Shown: positions 42,668 to 51,479 of the stretch, in pieces
Layout: the number at the start of each line of letters is the position of its first letter
Numbering within the stretch: the stretch's first letter is position 1
Assembly: GCF_900108335.1 (NCBI RefSeq)
Contig: NZ_FNVT01000001.1
Span: 62,001 to 126,000, forward strand
DNA length: 64,000 bases
Source of the DNA: Nonomuraea solani
Lineage (GTDB): Bacteria > Actinomycetota > Actinomycetes > Streptosporangiales > Streptosporangiaceae
Direction of reading: 5' to 3'
Position numbers and translations under genes: made by a program
Notes under the pieces: model-generated
What the model saw: only the letters and a program-made list of their open reading frames with translations
Told to the model about the DNA's origin: nothing
Database searches by the model: none

Positions 42668-43522
42668 CTAGTACGGCGGCGCGGCCCGCAGCTCCTTGAC
42701 GAGATGGGCGCGCACCCGGGCCACGGCCGGCCGGGCCTCGGCACCGGAGCGGACGGCCAGGTAGCCGGTGTTGATCGGCGGCTCCTCCGGGACCGCCAGC
42801 CTGACCAGGGTGCCGGCGGCCAGGTCGCCGCGGCACAGGTACGCGGGCAGCACCGACACCCCCATCCCCGCCCTGACCGCGCTCAGCACCCCGCGCAGAT
42901 CGGGGATGACGACCTGGGCGGCCATCGACGGGCGGCGGCCGTACACGGTGCGCCAGTAGCGCCGCACGATCGGCAGATCCTCGGCGTAGGCGACCAGCGG
43001 CGCGGGCTCCTCGACGAACGGCGCGGCGACCAGGACGAACTCCTCGTCGTACACCGGGTCGGCCCGCACGCCGCGCAGCCGGGGCCGGATCGTGGACAGC
43101 ACCAGGTCCAGCCGCCCGGCCGCGAGATCGGCCAGCAGGTCGTCGGACAGGCCCAGGGTGAAGCGCAGCCGCAGCCCGTCGCGTACGAGCGGGGCCAGCA
43201 TCGGCATCACCACCTCGCACAGGAACTCGGCGGGCCCGCCCAGATGGACGGCCTCGTCCGAGGGCAGCTCCGACTCCACCACCCCGTCCAGCGCGTCGAG
43301 CGCGGGCGCCACCCGGCGGGCCAGCTCGTCGGCGGCCGGCGTGGGCGCGACGCCGCGCGGCAGCCGGTCGAACAGCGGCCGGTCCAGCGCCGACTCCAGC
43401 GACTTGACCTGCGCGGTCACCGCCGGCTGCGACAGGCCGAGTGTCTGCGCGGCGGCCGTGATGGAGCCGGTCCTGTGCACCGCGAGAAAGGTGCGCAGCA
43501 GATCGAGCGACAGTGGTGACAC
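42668..43522 (-). CDS. LysR-family regulator
   Basis: 284 aa from the GTG at 43522, so that the HTH (LLRTFLAVHRTGSITAAAQTLGLSQPAVTAQVKSLE) begins at about residue 7 as is usual; an ATG at 43576 would add 18 residues and crowd the divergent promoter. The C-terminal effector domain is standard. It diverges from the DJ-1-like gene 74 bp away. Confidence 0.88.
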   Translation of the reverse strand: MSPLSLDLLRTFLAVHRTGSITAAAQTLGLSQPAVTAQVKSLESALDRPLFDRLPRGVAPTPAADELARRVAPALDALDGVVESELPSDEAVHLGGPAEFLCEVVMPMLAPLVRDGLRLRFTLGLSDDLLADLAAGRLDLVLSTIRPRLRGVRADPVYDEEFVLVAAPFVEEPAPLVAYAEDLPIVRRYWRTVYGRRPSMAAQVVIPDLRGVLSAVRAGMGVSVLPAYLCRGDLAAGTLVRLAVPEEPPINTGYLAVRSGAEARPAVARVRAHLVKELRAAPPY

Positions 43523-43595
43523 ATCACTATTCTGATGGCTCGAGTCAGGTTCCGTTATTTGTGGCTGATGGCTCATAGGGACGATGCTCGGAGGC

Positions 43596-44264
43596 ATGAC
43601 CAAGCGCATCCTGATCACTTTGACCAGCCACGACGACCTCGGCGGCGTGGAGAAGACCGGATACTACGTGCCCGAGGCCGCCCACCCCTGGGAGATCTTC
43701 CGCAAGGCCGGGTTCGACGTGGACGTCGCCAGCGTGCGCGGCGGCGAGCCGCCGCAGGACGGCTACGACCCGGCCGACCCCGCGCAGGCCGCCTTCGTCG
43801 CCTCCCCCGAACAGCGCAACACCCTCCGCCTGGCCGACGTCGACGCCTCCCGCTACGACGCCGTGCTCTACGCCGGCGGCCACGGCACGATGTGGGACTT
43901 CCCCGACGACCCGGACGTGATCCGCGTCGGCCGAGAGGTGTACGAGCGGGGCGGCGTCGTCGCGGCCGTCTGCCACGGCCCGGCCGCGCTGGTGAACCTG
44001 ACGCTGTCCGACGGCTCGTACCTGGTGGCGGGCAGGCGCGTGGCGGCGTTCACCAACACGGAGGAGGAGCTGCGCGGGGTGGCGCACGTGGTGCCGTTCC
44101 TGCTGGCCGACAAGCTGGCAGAGCGTGGCGCTCGGCACGAGCCCGGTGACACGTGGCAGGCTCAGGTGGTGGTGGACGGCCGCCTGGCCACCGGCCAGAA
44201 CCCGGCCAGCGCCGCCCCGCTGGCCGAGAGTGTGGTGGGCCTGCTCGCCGAACGGCGGGGCTGA
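43596..44264 (+). CDS. DJ-1/PfpI-type glutamine-amidotransferase-like protein
   Basis: 222 aa from the ATG at 43596; an ATG at 43584 is also possible. Nucleophile elbow VAAVCHGPAALV (Cys), KTGYYVPEAAHPW near the N-terminus and YAGGHGTMWDFPD match the class that includes Hsp31-like glyoxalases/chaperones. Probably a stress or methylglyoxal-detoxifying protein under the divergent LysR. Confidence 0.88.
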   Translation: MTKRILITLTSHDDLGGVEKTGYYVPEAAHPWEIFRKAGFDVDVASVRGGEPPQDGYDPADPAQAAFVASPEQRNTLRLADVDASRYDAVLYAGGHGTMWDFPDDPDVIRVGREVYERGGVVAAVCHGPAALVNLTLSDGSYLVAGRRVAAFTNTEEELRGVAHVVPFLLADKLAERGARHEPGDTWQAQVVVDGRLATGQNPASAAPLAESVVGLLAERRG

Positions 44265-44359
44265 GGCGGGCAATCACCGCCGGATGGCGGTTGTGCGACC
44301 CGGCCACGGACTCTGACGATCGAGGAGTAGGCCTCGTAGCACCGTGGAAGGGAAACCTC

Positions 44360-45325
44360 ATGGCATTCCACCCCAACCTGGACCCGGAAATCCGGGCCAC
44401 GCTTGAGCGTGCGCCTCTTCCGGCGTTCGACATGGCGAACCTGACGCCCGAAGAGCTGCCGGGGCACCGCGCCCAGGTCAACGCGATGCTGGCCGCCGCG
44501 CCGCCGTCGGACACCACCGTGGTGATCGAGGACCGGCAGGTCCCGGGGCCCGACGGCGAGCCGGACATCCGGGTCCGGATCTACCGGCCCGGCGGGGACG
44601 TTCAGGGACGGCCGGGGCTCTTCTGGATCCACGGCGGTGGAATGATCATCGGGGTTCCCGAGATCGACGACGCGATGATGATCGATTACGTCGAACGGCT
44701 CGGCATCGTGGCGGTGTCCGTCGACTACCGGCTGGCCCCCGACCACCCGCATCCCGCGCCGGTCGAAGACTGCTACGCGGGCCTGGTGTGGACCGCCAAG
44801 ACGGCGGACGAGCTGGGCATCGACCCGGCGCGGCTGGCCGTCGGCGGGGCCAGCGCGGGCGGCGGGCTCGCCGCCGCGACCGTGCTACTGGCCCGCGACA
44901 GGGGCGGGCCCGACGTGGCCTTCCAGCTCCTCGTCTGCCCGATGCTGGACGACCGCAACATCACGCCGTCCAGCCACGAGTTCACCGAGGCGGTGGTCTG
45001 GGACAGGAGCGCCAACATCTTCGGCTGGACCGCGCTGCTCGGCGACCGGGTCGGCACCGACGACGTGTCCCCGTACGCGGCTCCGGCCAGGGCGACCGAC
45101 CTCGCCGGGCTGCCGCCCGCGTTCATCGACGTCGGTGAGCTGGAGGTGTTCAGGGACGAGGACATGGACTACGCCCTGCGGCTGACGCGGGCCGGGGTGT
45201 CCACCGAGTTCCACCTCTACCCGGGGGCCTTCCACGGGTTCGACGGCATGGTGCCCGACACCGCGCTGAGCAGGCGGGCCAGGGAGACCAGGGTGGTGGC
45301 GCTCAAGCGGGGGCTCGGCCTCTGA
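44360..45325 (+). CDS. HSL-family alpha/beta hydrolase (esterase)
   Basis: 321 aa from the ATG at 44360. Oxyanion motif WIHGGGMIIG, nucleophile GGASAGGGLAAA, acidic DVGELEVFRDED, histidine YPGAFHGFDGM. These are the hormone-sensitive-lipase family signatures. It hydrolyses esters of small acids. It overlaps the convergent PucR-type gene by 23 bp. Confidence 0.92.
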   Translation: MAFHPNLDPEIRATLERAPLPAFDMANLTPEELPGHRAQVNAMLAAAPPSDTTVVIEDRQVPGPDGEPDIRVRIYRPGGDVQGRPGLFWIHGGGMIIGVPEIDDAMMIDYVERLGIVAVSVDYRLAPDHPHPAPVEDCYAGLVWTAKTADELGIDPARLAVGGASAGGGLAAATVLLARDRGGPDVAFQLLVCPMLDDRNITPSSHEFTEAVVWDRSANIFGWTALLGDRVGTDDVSPYAAPARATDLAGLPPAFIDVGELEVFRDEDMDYALRLTRAGVSTEFHLYPGAFHGFDGMVPDTALSRRARETRVVALKRGLGL

Positions 45326-46409
45326 CCGGCGGGTTCGCCTGAAGGCGGGTGAGGGCGAGGGCCAGGTGGGCGCGCGTGCGGCCGGCCGGATCGGCGAGCG
45401 AGAATCCGAGTACGGACTCCGCCCGCGCGATGCGCCCGGCCAGCGAGCTGTGGTGCAGGTGCAGGGCGACGGCCGCGCCGCGTACCGAGCCCGCCAGGCA
45501 CAGGGCCCGCACCGCGAGCAGTGACTCCTCGCCCAGCCCGGCCATCGCCTGGACGTCGGCCAGGCCCGCGATCGCGGCCTCGGGCAGGTCGGCGAAGAGC
45601 GCCAGCGCGCCCAGGTCGGACCAGCGCATGACCCGGTCGTGGGGGCCGGTGAAGCGCAGCGCGGTGCGGGCGCCCGTCCACGACTCGGCCGCCCGCGCCC
45701 CGGGCAGCTCGGGGCCGATCCCGATCCTGGCCCCGTCGGGCAGCTCGGGCAGGGTGGTCGCCACCAGCACGGCCTGGGTGTCGCCGATCGTGGCGGCCCG
45801 CACATGGTGCCCCATCATGCGCAATCCGGCGGCCAGCCCCTGGTCGGGCAGCCCTCGGTCGGGCAGCCCCCGGTCGGGCAGTCCTCGGTTGGGCGGTTCG
45901 GTGTCGGGCAGGGCGATGGCCAGCGCCTGGAGCGGGGTGGCCGGGTCGAAGCCGAGCAGGCGCAGGGCGCGGGCGCGTTCGGCCTCGCCGGTCTCGGCCG
46001 ACAGCACCAGCTCGACCAGCGCCGGGTCCCGCCCGGTCCGGGTCAGCGCGGCGGCGCGTTCCAGGGTGACCTCGGCCGCCACCGCGTACCGTTCGAGCAC
46101 GATCTCGTCGAGCCCGTGCGCCGGCCCCTCGCGTTCCATCCAGACCGACCCGAGCCCCGAGCTCAGCTCCCGCACCGAGGCCGGCGCGGACGCGGGAGTG
46201 TCGAGCGCGCCGCCGGGCGAGGTGCGGGTGCGCCGCCCGGTGGCCGCGTCGAACAGGCCGACCGGGCACTGCGTCAGCCGGGCCGTGGCCTTGAGCAGCA
46301 CGGGCACGCTCACGTGGCCGCGCACCAGCGAGTCGAAGTAGGCGATGACCCGCACCGCGCTCTCCGCGTCCGCGTCGAGCGTCGAGAGCCGCAGCAGCAG
46401 TCCCTGCAC
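45303..46409 (-). CDS. PucR/CdaR-type regulator
   Basis: 368 aa from a GTG. A C-terminal PucR HTH lies at the end (LHLHHSSLAGRIARAESVLGFSLADPAGRTRAHLAL); the N-terminus has a GGDEF-like/CdaR region (TGRRTRTSPGG). A stretch of four RGLPD/QGLPD-type units at the centre is encoded by a 15-bp tandem repeat. It is divergent from the acyl-CoA dehydrogenase operon and could be its local regulator. Confidence 0.88.
   Translation of the reverse strand: MQGLLLRLSTLDADAESAVRVIAYFDSLVRGHVSVPVLLKATARLTQCPVGLFDAATGRRTRTSPGGALDTPASAPASVRELSSGLGSVWMEREGPAHGLDEIVLERYAVAAEVTLERAAALTRTGRDPALVELVLSAETGEAERARALRLLGFDPATPLQALAIALPDTEPPNRGLPDRGLPDRGLPDQGLAAGLRMMGHHVRAATIGDTQAVLVATTLPELPDGARIGIGPELPGARAAESWTGARTALRFTGPHDRVMRWSDLGALALFADLPEAAIAGLADVQAMAGLGEESLLAVRALCLAGSVRGAAVALHLHHSSLAGRIARAESVLGFSLADPAGRTRAHLALALTRLQANPPVRGRAPA
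45839..45898. repeat. Four-unit 15-bp tandem repeat inside the PucR-type gene
   Basis: About 4 copies of a ggtcgggcagccctc-like unit encode the RGLPD repeats. The copies differ at a few bases and keep the frame; the repeat number may vary between strains. Confidence 0.75.
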
Positions 46410-46449
46410 AGCCCCACACTAAGTCCGCATCAAGCGAGCTGGCGACAAT

Positions 46450-46466
46450 ACCAAGCGTGCGCTAGT
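46450..46466 (+). promoter_or_regulatory. Site B of the shared motif, acyl-CoA dehydrogenase promoter
   Basis: ACCAAGCGTGCGCTAGT, 9 bp before the GTG start. TAGTTT (46464-46469) is a plausible -10 element whose spacing puts transcription start on or next to the GTG; a GCGACA (-35-like) lies 16 bp upstream of it. There is no RBS, so the transcript may be leaderless. Confidence 0.7.
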
Positions 46467-46475
46467 TTGGTTGCT

Positions 46476-47576
46476 GTGGATCTCGACTTCTCCCCGGCCG
46501 AGCGGGACTTCCGCGCCGAGGTTCGCGCCTGGCTGAGCACGTACGCGCCGGGACCGCTCCCGTCCATGGACACCCCCGACGGCTTCGAGGCACACCGCGC
46601 CTGGGAGGCGAAACTCGCGGGCGCGCGGCTGTCCGTCGTCTCCTGGCCCGACGAGTACGGCGGCCGTGGCGCCTCCCTGATCGAATGGCTGATCTTCGAG
46701 GAGGAATACTGGGCCGCCGGCGCCCCCGCCCGCGTCACCCAGAACGGCATCTTCCTGCTGGCCCCGTCACTCATGCGGTTCGGCACCCCCGAGCAGCGGG
46801 CCCGCTGGCTGCCCCGGATGGCCTCCGGCGCCGACGTCTGGGCGCAGGCGTGGTCGGAGCCGGAGGCGGGCAGCGACCTGGCCGCGCTGACCTCACGCGC
46901 CGAGCCCGCGCCCGGCGGCTGGCGCCTGTACGGGCACAAGACGTGGAGCTCCCGCGCCGCCTACGCCACCCACGGGTTCGGCCTGTTCCGCACCTCGGGG
47001 GCCCGGCACAAAGGGCTGACGTACTTCCTGTTCCCCCTCGACGACGTGGCCGTGCGGCCGATCGCGCAGCTCGACGGGCTGCCGGGCTTCGCCGAACTGC
47101 ACTTCGACGGGGTGTTCGTGCCCGAGTCGATGGTGCTGGGCGAGGCCGGGCAAGGGTGGCGGATCGCGATGGCCACCACGTCGTCGGAGCGCGGCCTGGC
47201 GCTGCGCAGCCCCGGGCGCTTCCTGGCCACCGCCGACCGGCTCGTCCGCCTGGCGCGCGGGGCCGATCCGGCGCTCGCCGACCGGGCCGCGCGGTGCTGG
47301 GCTGAGGCGGAGGCGTACCGGCTGCACACGTTCGGGACGGCGCGGCGGATCATGGCGGGCGAGGACCTCGGGTCGGCGGCCAGCCTGGGCAAGATCTTCT
47401 GGTCCGAGCTGGACCTGCGCATGCACGCCCTGGCCATGGAGCTGCTGGGCGAGCGGGCGGGGGAGACGGACTGGCTGGACGGGTTCCTGTTCGCGCTGGC
47501 CGGGCCGATCTACGCCGGGACGAACGAGATCCAGCGCACGATCGTCGCCGAACGAGTTCTGGGGCTGCCGCGATGA
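46476..47576 (+). CDS. Acyl-CoA dehydrogenase, larger subunit
   Basis: 366 aa from the GTG at 46476, without RBS. Family features: AQAWSEPEAGSDLA (FAD/substrate loop), YGHKTWSSRA, and GPIYAGTNEIQRTIVAERVLGL at the C-terminus. It starts a three-gene operon and pairs with the next, shorter dehydrogenase, as in the heteromeric FadE enzymes of sterol and cyclic-acid degradation. Confidence 0.92.
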   Translation: MDLDFSPAERDFRAEVRAWLSTYAPGPLPSMDTPDGFEAHRAWEAKLAGARLSVVSWPDEYGGRGASLIEWLIFEEEYWAAGAPARVTQNGIFLLAPSLMRFGTPEQRARWLPRMASGADVWAQAWSEPEAGSDLAALTSRAEPAPGGWRLYGHKTWSSRAAYATHGFGLFRTSGARHKGLTYFLFPLDDVAVRPIAQLDGLPGFAELHFDGVFVPESMVLGEAGQGWRIAMATTSSERGLALRSPGRFLATADRLVRLARGADPALADRAARCWAEAEAYRLHTFGTARRIMAGEDLGSAASLGKIFWSELDLRMHALAMELLGERAGETDWLDGFLFALAGPIYAGTNEIQRTIVAERVLGLPR

Positions 47577-48523
47577 ACTTCGGCTTCACGGAGGAGCAGC
47601 TCGCCCTGGCGGAGACCGTGTGCGACGTGCTGCGGGCGCACTGCCCGGCGGCCGCGCTGCGCGGCGAGCGGCGGCCCGCCTGGAAGGAGCTGGCCGGGCT
47701 GGGGTTCTTCGGGCTGCTGGCGCCCGCCGAGGCCGGCGGGCTGGGGCTCGGGCTGGCCGATGTCGTGCCCGCGCTGGAGGAGACCGGGCGGGCCTGCCTG
47801 CCGGGGCCGGTCGCGGAGACCGTCGTGGCGGCCGCGTACCTGCCGGGCGCGGCGTCCGGGGAGCTGTGCGTCGGCATAGTGCCGGCCGGGCAGGACCACG
47901 CCTCGGACGCCGACCTCGCCGACCTCATCGTGGTGGCGCGGGACGACGGGTTACGCGTGGTCGCCCGCGAGTCCGCGCGCCTGGTTCCCCGGCGTGGACC
48001 GGATTCGTCCCGCCCGCTGTTCGAGGTGTCCTTCGAGGCGTCCGAGCCGCTGAGCGGGTCCGTCGAGGCGATCTCGCGGCGGATCACGGTGGCGACCTCC
48101 GCGCAGCTCATCGGGGTCGCCAGGGAACTGCTCGCGGTCACCGTCGGGTACGCGCGGGTCCGCACCCAGTTCGGGGCCGCCATCGGGTCGTTCCAGGCGG
48201 TCAAGCACCAGCTCGCGGACGTGGCGGTGGCCGTCGAGTTCGCCGCGCCGCTGGTCTGGCGGGCGGCGCTGTCGGTGGACGGCGACGTGCCCACCGCCGA
48301 TCGCGACGTGAGCGCCGCCAAGGCCGCCGCCGGGGAGGCCGCGACCCTGGCCGCGCGGGTGGCGCTGCAGGTGCACGGGGCGATCGGCTACACCGAGGAG
48401 CTGGACCTGCGGTTCTGGCTCGCGCGGGCCTGGTCCCTGTCCGCCGCGTACGGCACCACGGCCGCGCACCGCGAACGCCTCCGCCACACCCTGACCGGCG
48501 GCGATCTGGGGAGATACCCGTGA
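47573..48523 (+). CDS. Acyl-CoA dehydrogenase, smaller subunit
   Basis: 316 aa with an ATGA overlap to the preceding gene. N-terminal MNFGFTEEQLALAETV and C-terminal LQVHGAIGYTEELDLRFWLARAW; the middle loop is shortened, as in the second chains of heterotetrameric acyl-CoA dehydrogenases, which often lack the catalytic base. Probably forms a complex with the upstream dehydrogenase. Confidence 0.9.
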   Translation: MNFGFTEEQLALAETVCDVLRAHCPAAALRGERRPAWKELAGLGFFGLLAPAEAGGLGLGLADVVPALEETGRACLPGPVAETVVAAAYLPGAASGELCVGIVPAGQDHASDADLADLIVVARDDGLRVVARESARLVPRRGPDSSRPLFEVSFEASEPLSGSVEAISRRITVATSAQLIGVARELLAVTVGYARVRTQFGAAIGSFQAVKHQLADVAVAVEFAAPLVWRAALSVDGDVPTADRDVSAAKAAAGEAATLAARVALQVHGAIGYTEELDLRFWLARAWSLSAAYGTTAAHRERLRHTLTGGDLGRYP

Positions 48524-49347
48524 AGTTCGGTGTGCCGCTCGGCCTGCTGCACCCGGCCGCCTGGAAGGACGTGGCGATGGCCGCCGACGAGCTGGGCTTC
48601 GAGTCGGTCTGGCTGCCCGAGCACCTCGTCTTCGCCACCGACCTGTCCCTGGCCGTCTACCCGGGCACCTCGGACCCGGGGATCAAGCCGGCGACGCCGC
48701 TGTTCGACGCTCCCGCGTACCTGTGCTGGCTGGCCGCCCACACCTCCCGCGTCAAGCTCGGCACGGCCGTGCAACTGCTGGCCCTGCGCCACCCCTTCGT
48801 GTCCGCCCGGGCGTTCGCCACGCTGGACGTGGTCTCCTCGGGGCGGGCCATCTGCGGGGTCGGGGCGGGCTGGTATCGCGGGGAGTGGGACGCGGCCGGG
48901 GTGCCGTTCGAGACGCGGGGGGCGCGGCTGGACGAGGCGATCGAGGTGGTCCGGCGGCTCTGGAGCGACCCGGTGGTCGCCCACTCCGGGCGGTTCTACT
49001 CCTTCCCCGAGGTCGCCTTCGAGCCGAAACCGGTGCAGCGGCGGCTGCCCATCCTCGCGGGCGGCGAGTCGGCGGCCGCGCTGCGCAGGGCGGCCCGGCT
49101 GTGCGACGGGTGGATCAGCATGCCGCACACGACCGAGTCGATCAAGCCGCAACTCGACCGGCTCGGGGCGGGCGTGCCCGTGACGGCGCACGCTTATGAG
49201 CTGGCCTCCCCGGACGAGGTGGCCGTGTGGGCGGGGCTGGGGGTGGAGCGCCTGATCGTCCGGCCGTGGACGCGCAGCCGGGACGCGGTATCCCGGCTGA
49301 CCGCCTTCGCCACCGACTACGGGGTCAGGAACACCGGCGGGTCGTGA
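48520..49347 (+). CDS. LLM-class F420-dependent oxidoreductase
   Basis: 275 aa from the GTG that overlaps the previous stop (GTGA). The bacterial luciferase-like fold is clear: VKFGVPLGLLHPAAW, VWLPEHLVF, LALRHPFVSARAFATLDVVSSGRAICGVGAGW, ILAGGESAAALRRAAR. It probably reduces or oxidises an intermediate with F420. Third gene of the dehydrogenase operon. Confidence 0.9.
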   Translation: MKFGVPLGLLHPAAWKDVAMAADELGFESVWLPEHLVFATDLSLAVYPGTSDPGIKPATPLFDAPAYLCWLAAHTSRVKLGTAVQLLALRHPFVSARAFATLDVVSSGRAICGVGAGWYRGEWDAAGVPFETRGARLDEAIEVVRRLWSDPVVAHSGRFYSFPEVAFEPKPVQRRLPILAGGESAAALRRAARLCDGWISMPHTTESIKPQLDRLGAGVPVTAHAYELASPDEVAVWAGLGVERLIVRPWTRSRDAVSRLTAFATDYGVRNTGGS

Positions 49348-49508
49348 TCTTTCCTATTGAACGAGCCGGCATGAACGGGCATGTAGAACGAGCCGTTCGC
49401 GACTTTCGCACCCACTGCGGGAACTTGACTCGCGCCGGATTTCGCCTTCCCGCCGATGACCGGGACCTTCGGCGTGGTGGCGACGTACCACCAGGCGTAG
49501 CCCTTCAC
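49317..49508 (-). CDS. Small conserved-looking protein or readthrough extension of the CHAP protein
   Basis: 63 aa from the only in-frame start (GTG 49508). The frame is open further upstream to 49673 and reads WEEWADDDEE ... AELCVRKNTLVRVEDQLCDD before EVKGYAWWYVA, IGGKAKSG. The CxRKxTxVRVxDxxCDD and GYAWWY motifs look like a small actinomycete family and begin well before the GTG. No start codon or RBS for them is present, and this frame is the direct in-frame continuation of the CHAP gene beyond its TGA. It overlaps the LLM gene by 31 bp. Confidence 0.5.
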   Translation of the reverse strand: MKGYAWWYVATTPKVPVIGGKAKSGASQVPAVGAKVANGSFYMPVHAGSFNRKDHDPPVFLTP

Positions 49509-49673
49509 CTCGTCGTCGCAGAGCTGGTCCTCGACCCTGACCAGGGTGTTCTTCCTGACGCAGAGCTCGGCCTGATCGGGCGGCTCCGCTACCTCCGCCG
49601 GTTCCTCATCGTCGTCCGCCCATTCCTCCCACTCGGACGGGGGCTGGACGCGGAATTGGAGTTCCCGATTTGC

Positions 49674-51335
49674 TCAGGCGCGGTGACGACCCCTTCCGCC
49701 GCCCGCGCCGACCAGCCGCCCATCGTCGTCCGGCACCGCCCGGTGGCGGCGGCCGCGCAGCGGGGTCTCCTGCGGGAACGCCTGCCGGTGCCGGCGCCCG
49801 CGCGGCGGGGCGTCGGTCTGGAAGACCGCCCCCTCTTCGACGACGGGGCTGCGCCGCCGGCCCCGGTAGGTGGCGGAGATGTCGCGGCGCCTGGACGGGG
49901 CGAAGGCGTCCCACGGGCTGGTCGCGCCGGGGATCACGATGCGCTCGAACGGGCCCGTGTCGACGACGCGCCGCAGGGGTCCGGTGTCGAGGATGAGCTC
50001 CAGCGGTCCCGTGTCGTCCTGGATGGCCGCGATCGTCCCGGTGTCCTCGGTGAAGGCGAAGCTGCTCCGGTCGAAGTCGGCCTCGAAGGGGTCGGCGTCG
50101 AACGCGGGTGTGAACGGCTCGGTGTCGAGCGGTTTCGTACCGGCGGCGTGGCGGTGGGGCCTGGAAGCGGCCTGGGCCGGCGCGGCGTCCGTGGCGAGAT
50201 CGAACGGCCTGGTCTCCAGCCGGCGATGCCTGGGCGTCTCCACAGAGCGCTTGGGAGCGTCCAGGACCTCCAGCGGGTCCCGGCGCGAGACGGTGGCCGT
50301 GACCGGCGCCGTGGTGGCCCTGCGCCGGCGGCGGCGGCCCGCCTTGGAGCGGGACGGGCGGGACGGGCGGGACGACGCCGCCGCGGCGGGCGCCGGAGCC
50401 AGGCGGAGGCGGCGGGTCTTGGCCACCGCGAGCAGCGCGATGGCGGCCACCAGGGCCGAGCCGATCAGCGTGGGGGAGTCGACGCTCGGCAGCGGGCTGC
50501 CGGCGGAGGCGTCCACGTGGGTCGGGAGGGGCTTGGCGGTCTCCGCCGTGGTGTCGGCCGTGGCCGGCTTGGCGTGCTTGCCCTTCTTGGGCGCGCCCGT
50601 GGGTGTGCCCGAGGGGGCGGCCTGCGGGGCCTTTTGAGGGGACGTCGCGGGCTGCCTGGCCGGCTCTTCCGCGCGGGTCTGGGTCTTGGTCTTGCCCTTG
50701 GCGGGCGACTCGTTCTGGAGCTGGATGCGGCCCTGGTCCTGCTTCTGGGCCGACTCGCCTGGGTGGGCGATCAGCGGGACGGGGTCTCCGTCCGGCCGGG
50801 GGATCATGGAGCTGAGCGCCTCGTCCCCGATCTCGATCGGGGCCTCCTTCTTCGCGGCCTCCTTGTCCAGCCGCTCCTTGACACGCTGCGGATAGCCGTA
50901 CCCGACGACCTTGCTCGTGTCACGTTCCTTGCGTTTGGCGACGCCTCCGTCGATGTTGCCCTCGATCGTGTAGATCGTGTCGCCTTCGATCCTGGTCACG
51001 ATGCCGACGTGGTCGATGCGGTCGATGCTGTTCGTGCCGCTCCAGTCGTAGAAGACGAACGCGCCGACCTTGGGCGTCTTCCCCCACGCGTCCTGCTCCT
51101 TGAACCACTTGGCGTGCGCGACCGTCCACGCGAACTGCCCGATCCACTCCTCGTAGCCGAGCTTGTGCGCGGCCCAGGAGAGATACATGTCACACCAGGG
51201 AGCGGAGGCGTAGTCGGCGTCGAACTCGATGTTCTTGCCGTACCAGTCACCGAACTTGGTGTAATCGCCTGACTTCTCCGAGTAGCCGAGCTGACTCTCG
51301 AGCAGGTCGATGTACTTCTGCATCTCTGGCGTCAT
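49674..51335 (-). CDS. CHAP-domain protein with a central membrane segment
   Basis: 553 aa from the ATG at 51335; no good RBS, and TTG at 51419 is possible. The N-terminal CHAP domain (about 1-150) has catalytic C48 in APWCDMYLSW and H109 in IDHVGIV, typical of cell-wall amidases or endopeptidases. A Pro/Ala/Lys linker follows, then one TM (LIGSALVAAIALLAVA, 290-305), then 250 arginine- and threonine-rich residues. There is no signal peptide before the CHAP domain. Cell-wall hydrolysis is the family role. Confidence 0.8.
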   Translation of the reverse strand: MTPEMQKYIDLLESQLGYSEKSGDYTKFGDWYGKNIEFDADYASAPWCDMYLSWAAHKLGYEEWIGQFAWTVAHAKWFKEQDAWGKTPKVGAFVFYDWSGTNSIDRIDHVGIVTRIEGDTIYTIEGNIDGGVAKRKERDTSKVVGYGYPQRVKERLDKEAAKKEAPIEIGDEALSSMIPRPDGDPVPLIAHPGESAQKQDQGRIQLQNESPAKGKTKTQTRAEEPARQPATSPQKAPQAAPSGTPTGAPKKGKHAKPATADTTAETAKPLPTHVDASAGSPLPSVDSPTLIGSALVAAIALLAVAKTRRLRLAPAPAAAASSRPSRPSRSKAGRRRRRRATTAPVTATVSRRDPLEVLDAPKRSVETPRHRRLETRPFDLATDAAPAQAASRPHRHAAGTKPLDTEPFTPAFDADPFEADFDRSSFAFTEDTGTIAAIQDDTGPLELILDTGPLRRVVDTGPFERIVIPGATSPWDAFAPSRRRDISATYRGRRRSPVVEEGAVFQTDAPPRGRRHRQAFPQETPLRGRRHRAVPDDDGRLVGAGGGRGRHRA

Positions 51336-51451
51336 GGAAGTGAGGGGCAACCTTCCGGGCAAGACCGGGTTTGCGCACGCGACACGGGGTAGAGGTGCAA
51401 CCCGGGACGCGTGTGACAAAACCGGAGGCCTGTCGTCTTACGTGATGAGTG

Positions 51452-51479
51452 AGGTTACCAAGTCGTAACCCCAGGTCAA
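51452..51479 (-). promoter_or_regulatory. Promoter with internal palindrome upstream of the CHAP gene
   Basis: On the minus strand TTGACC (51479-51474) and TAACCT (51457-51452), 16 bp apart, form a good -35/-10 pair. The spacer and -10 contain GGTTAC-N6-GTAACC (51470-51453), a perfect inverted repeat that could be an operator. About 115 bp of 5' leader follow. Confidence 0.55.

Noticed and set aside
43522-43576. The longer start of the LysR gene at 43576
   Set aside because: It adds 18 polar residues before the HTH and leaves no room for the divergent promoter; kept only as an alternative.
51336-51460. A possible c-di-AMP (ydaO-type) riboswitch before the CHAP gene
   Set aside because: Such riboswitches often precede actinomycete cell-wall hydrolase genes, but I could not find the conserved ydaO core in the leader. 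A covariance-model search would decide.
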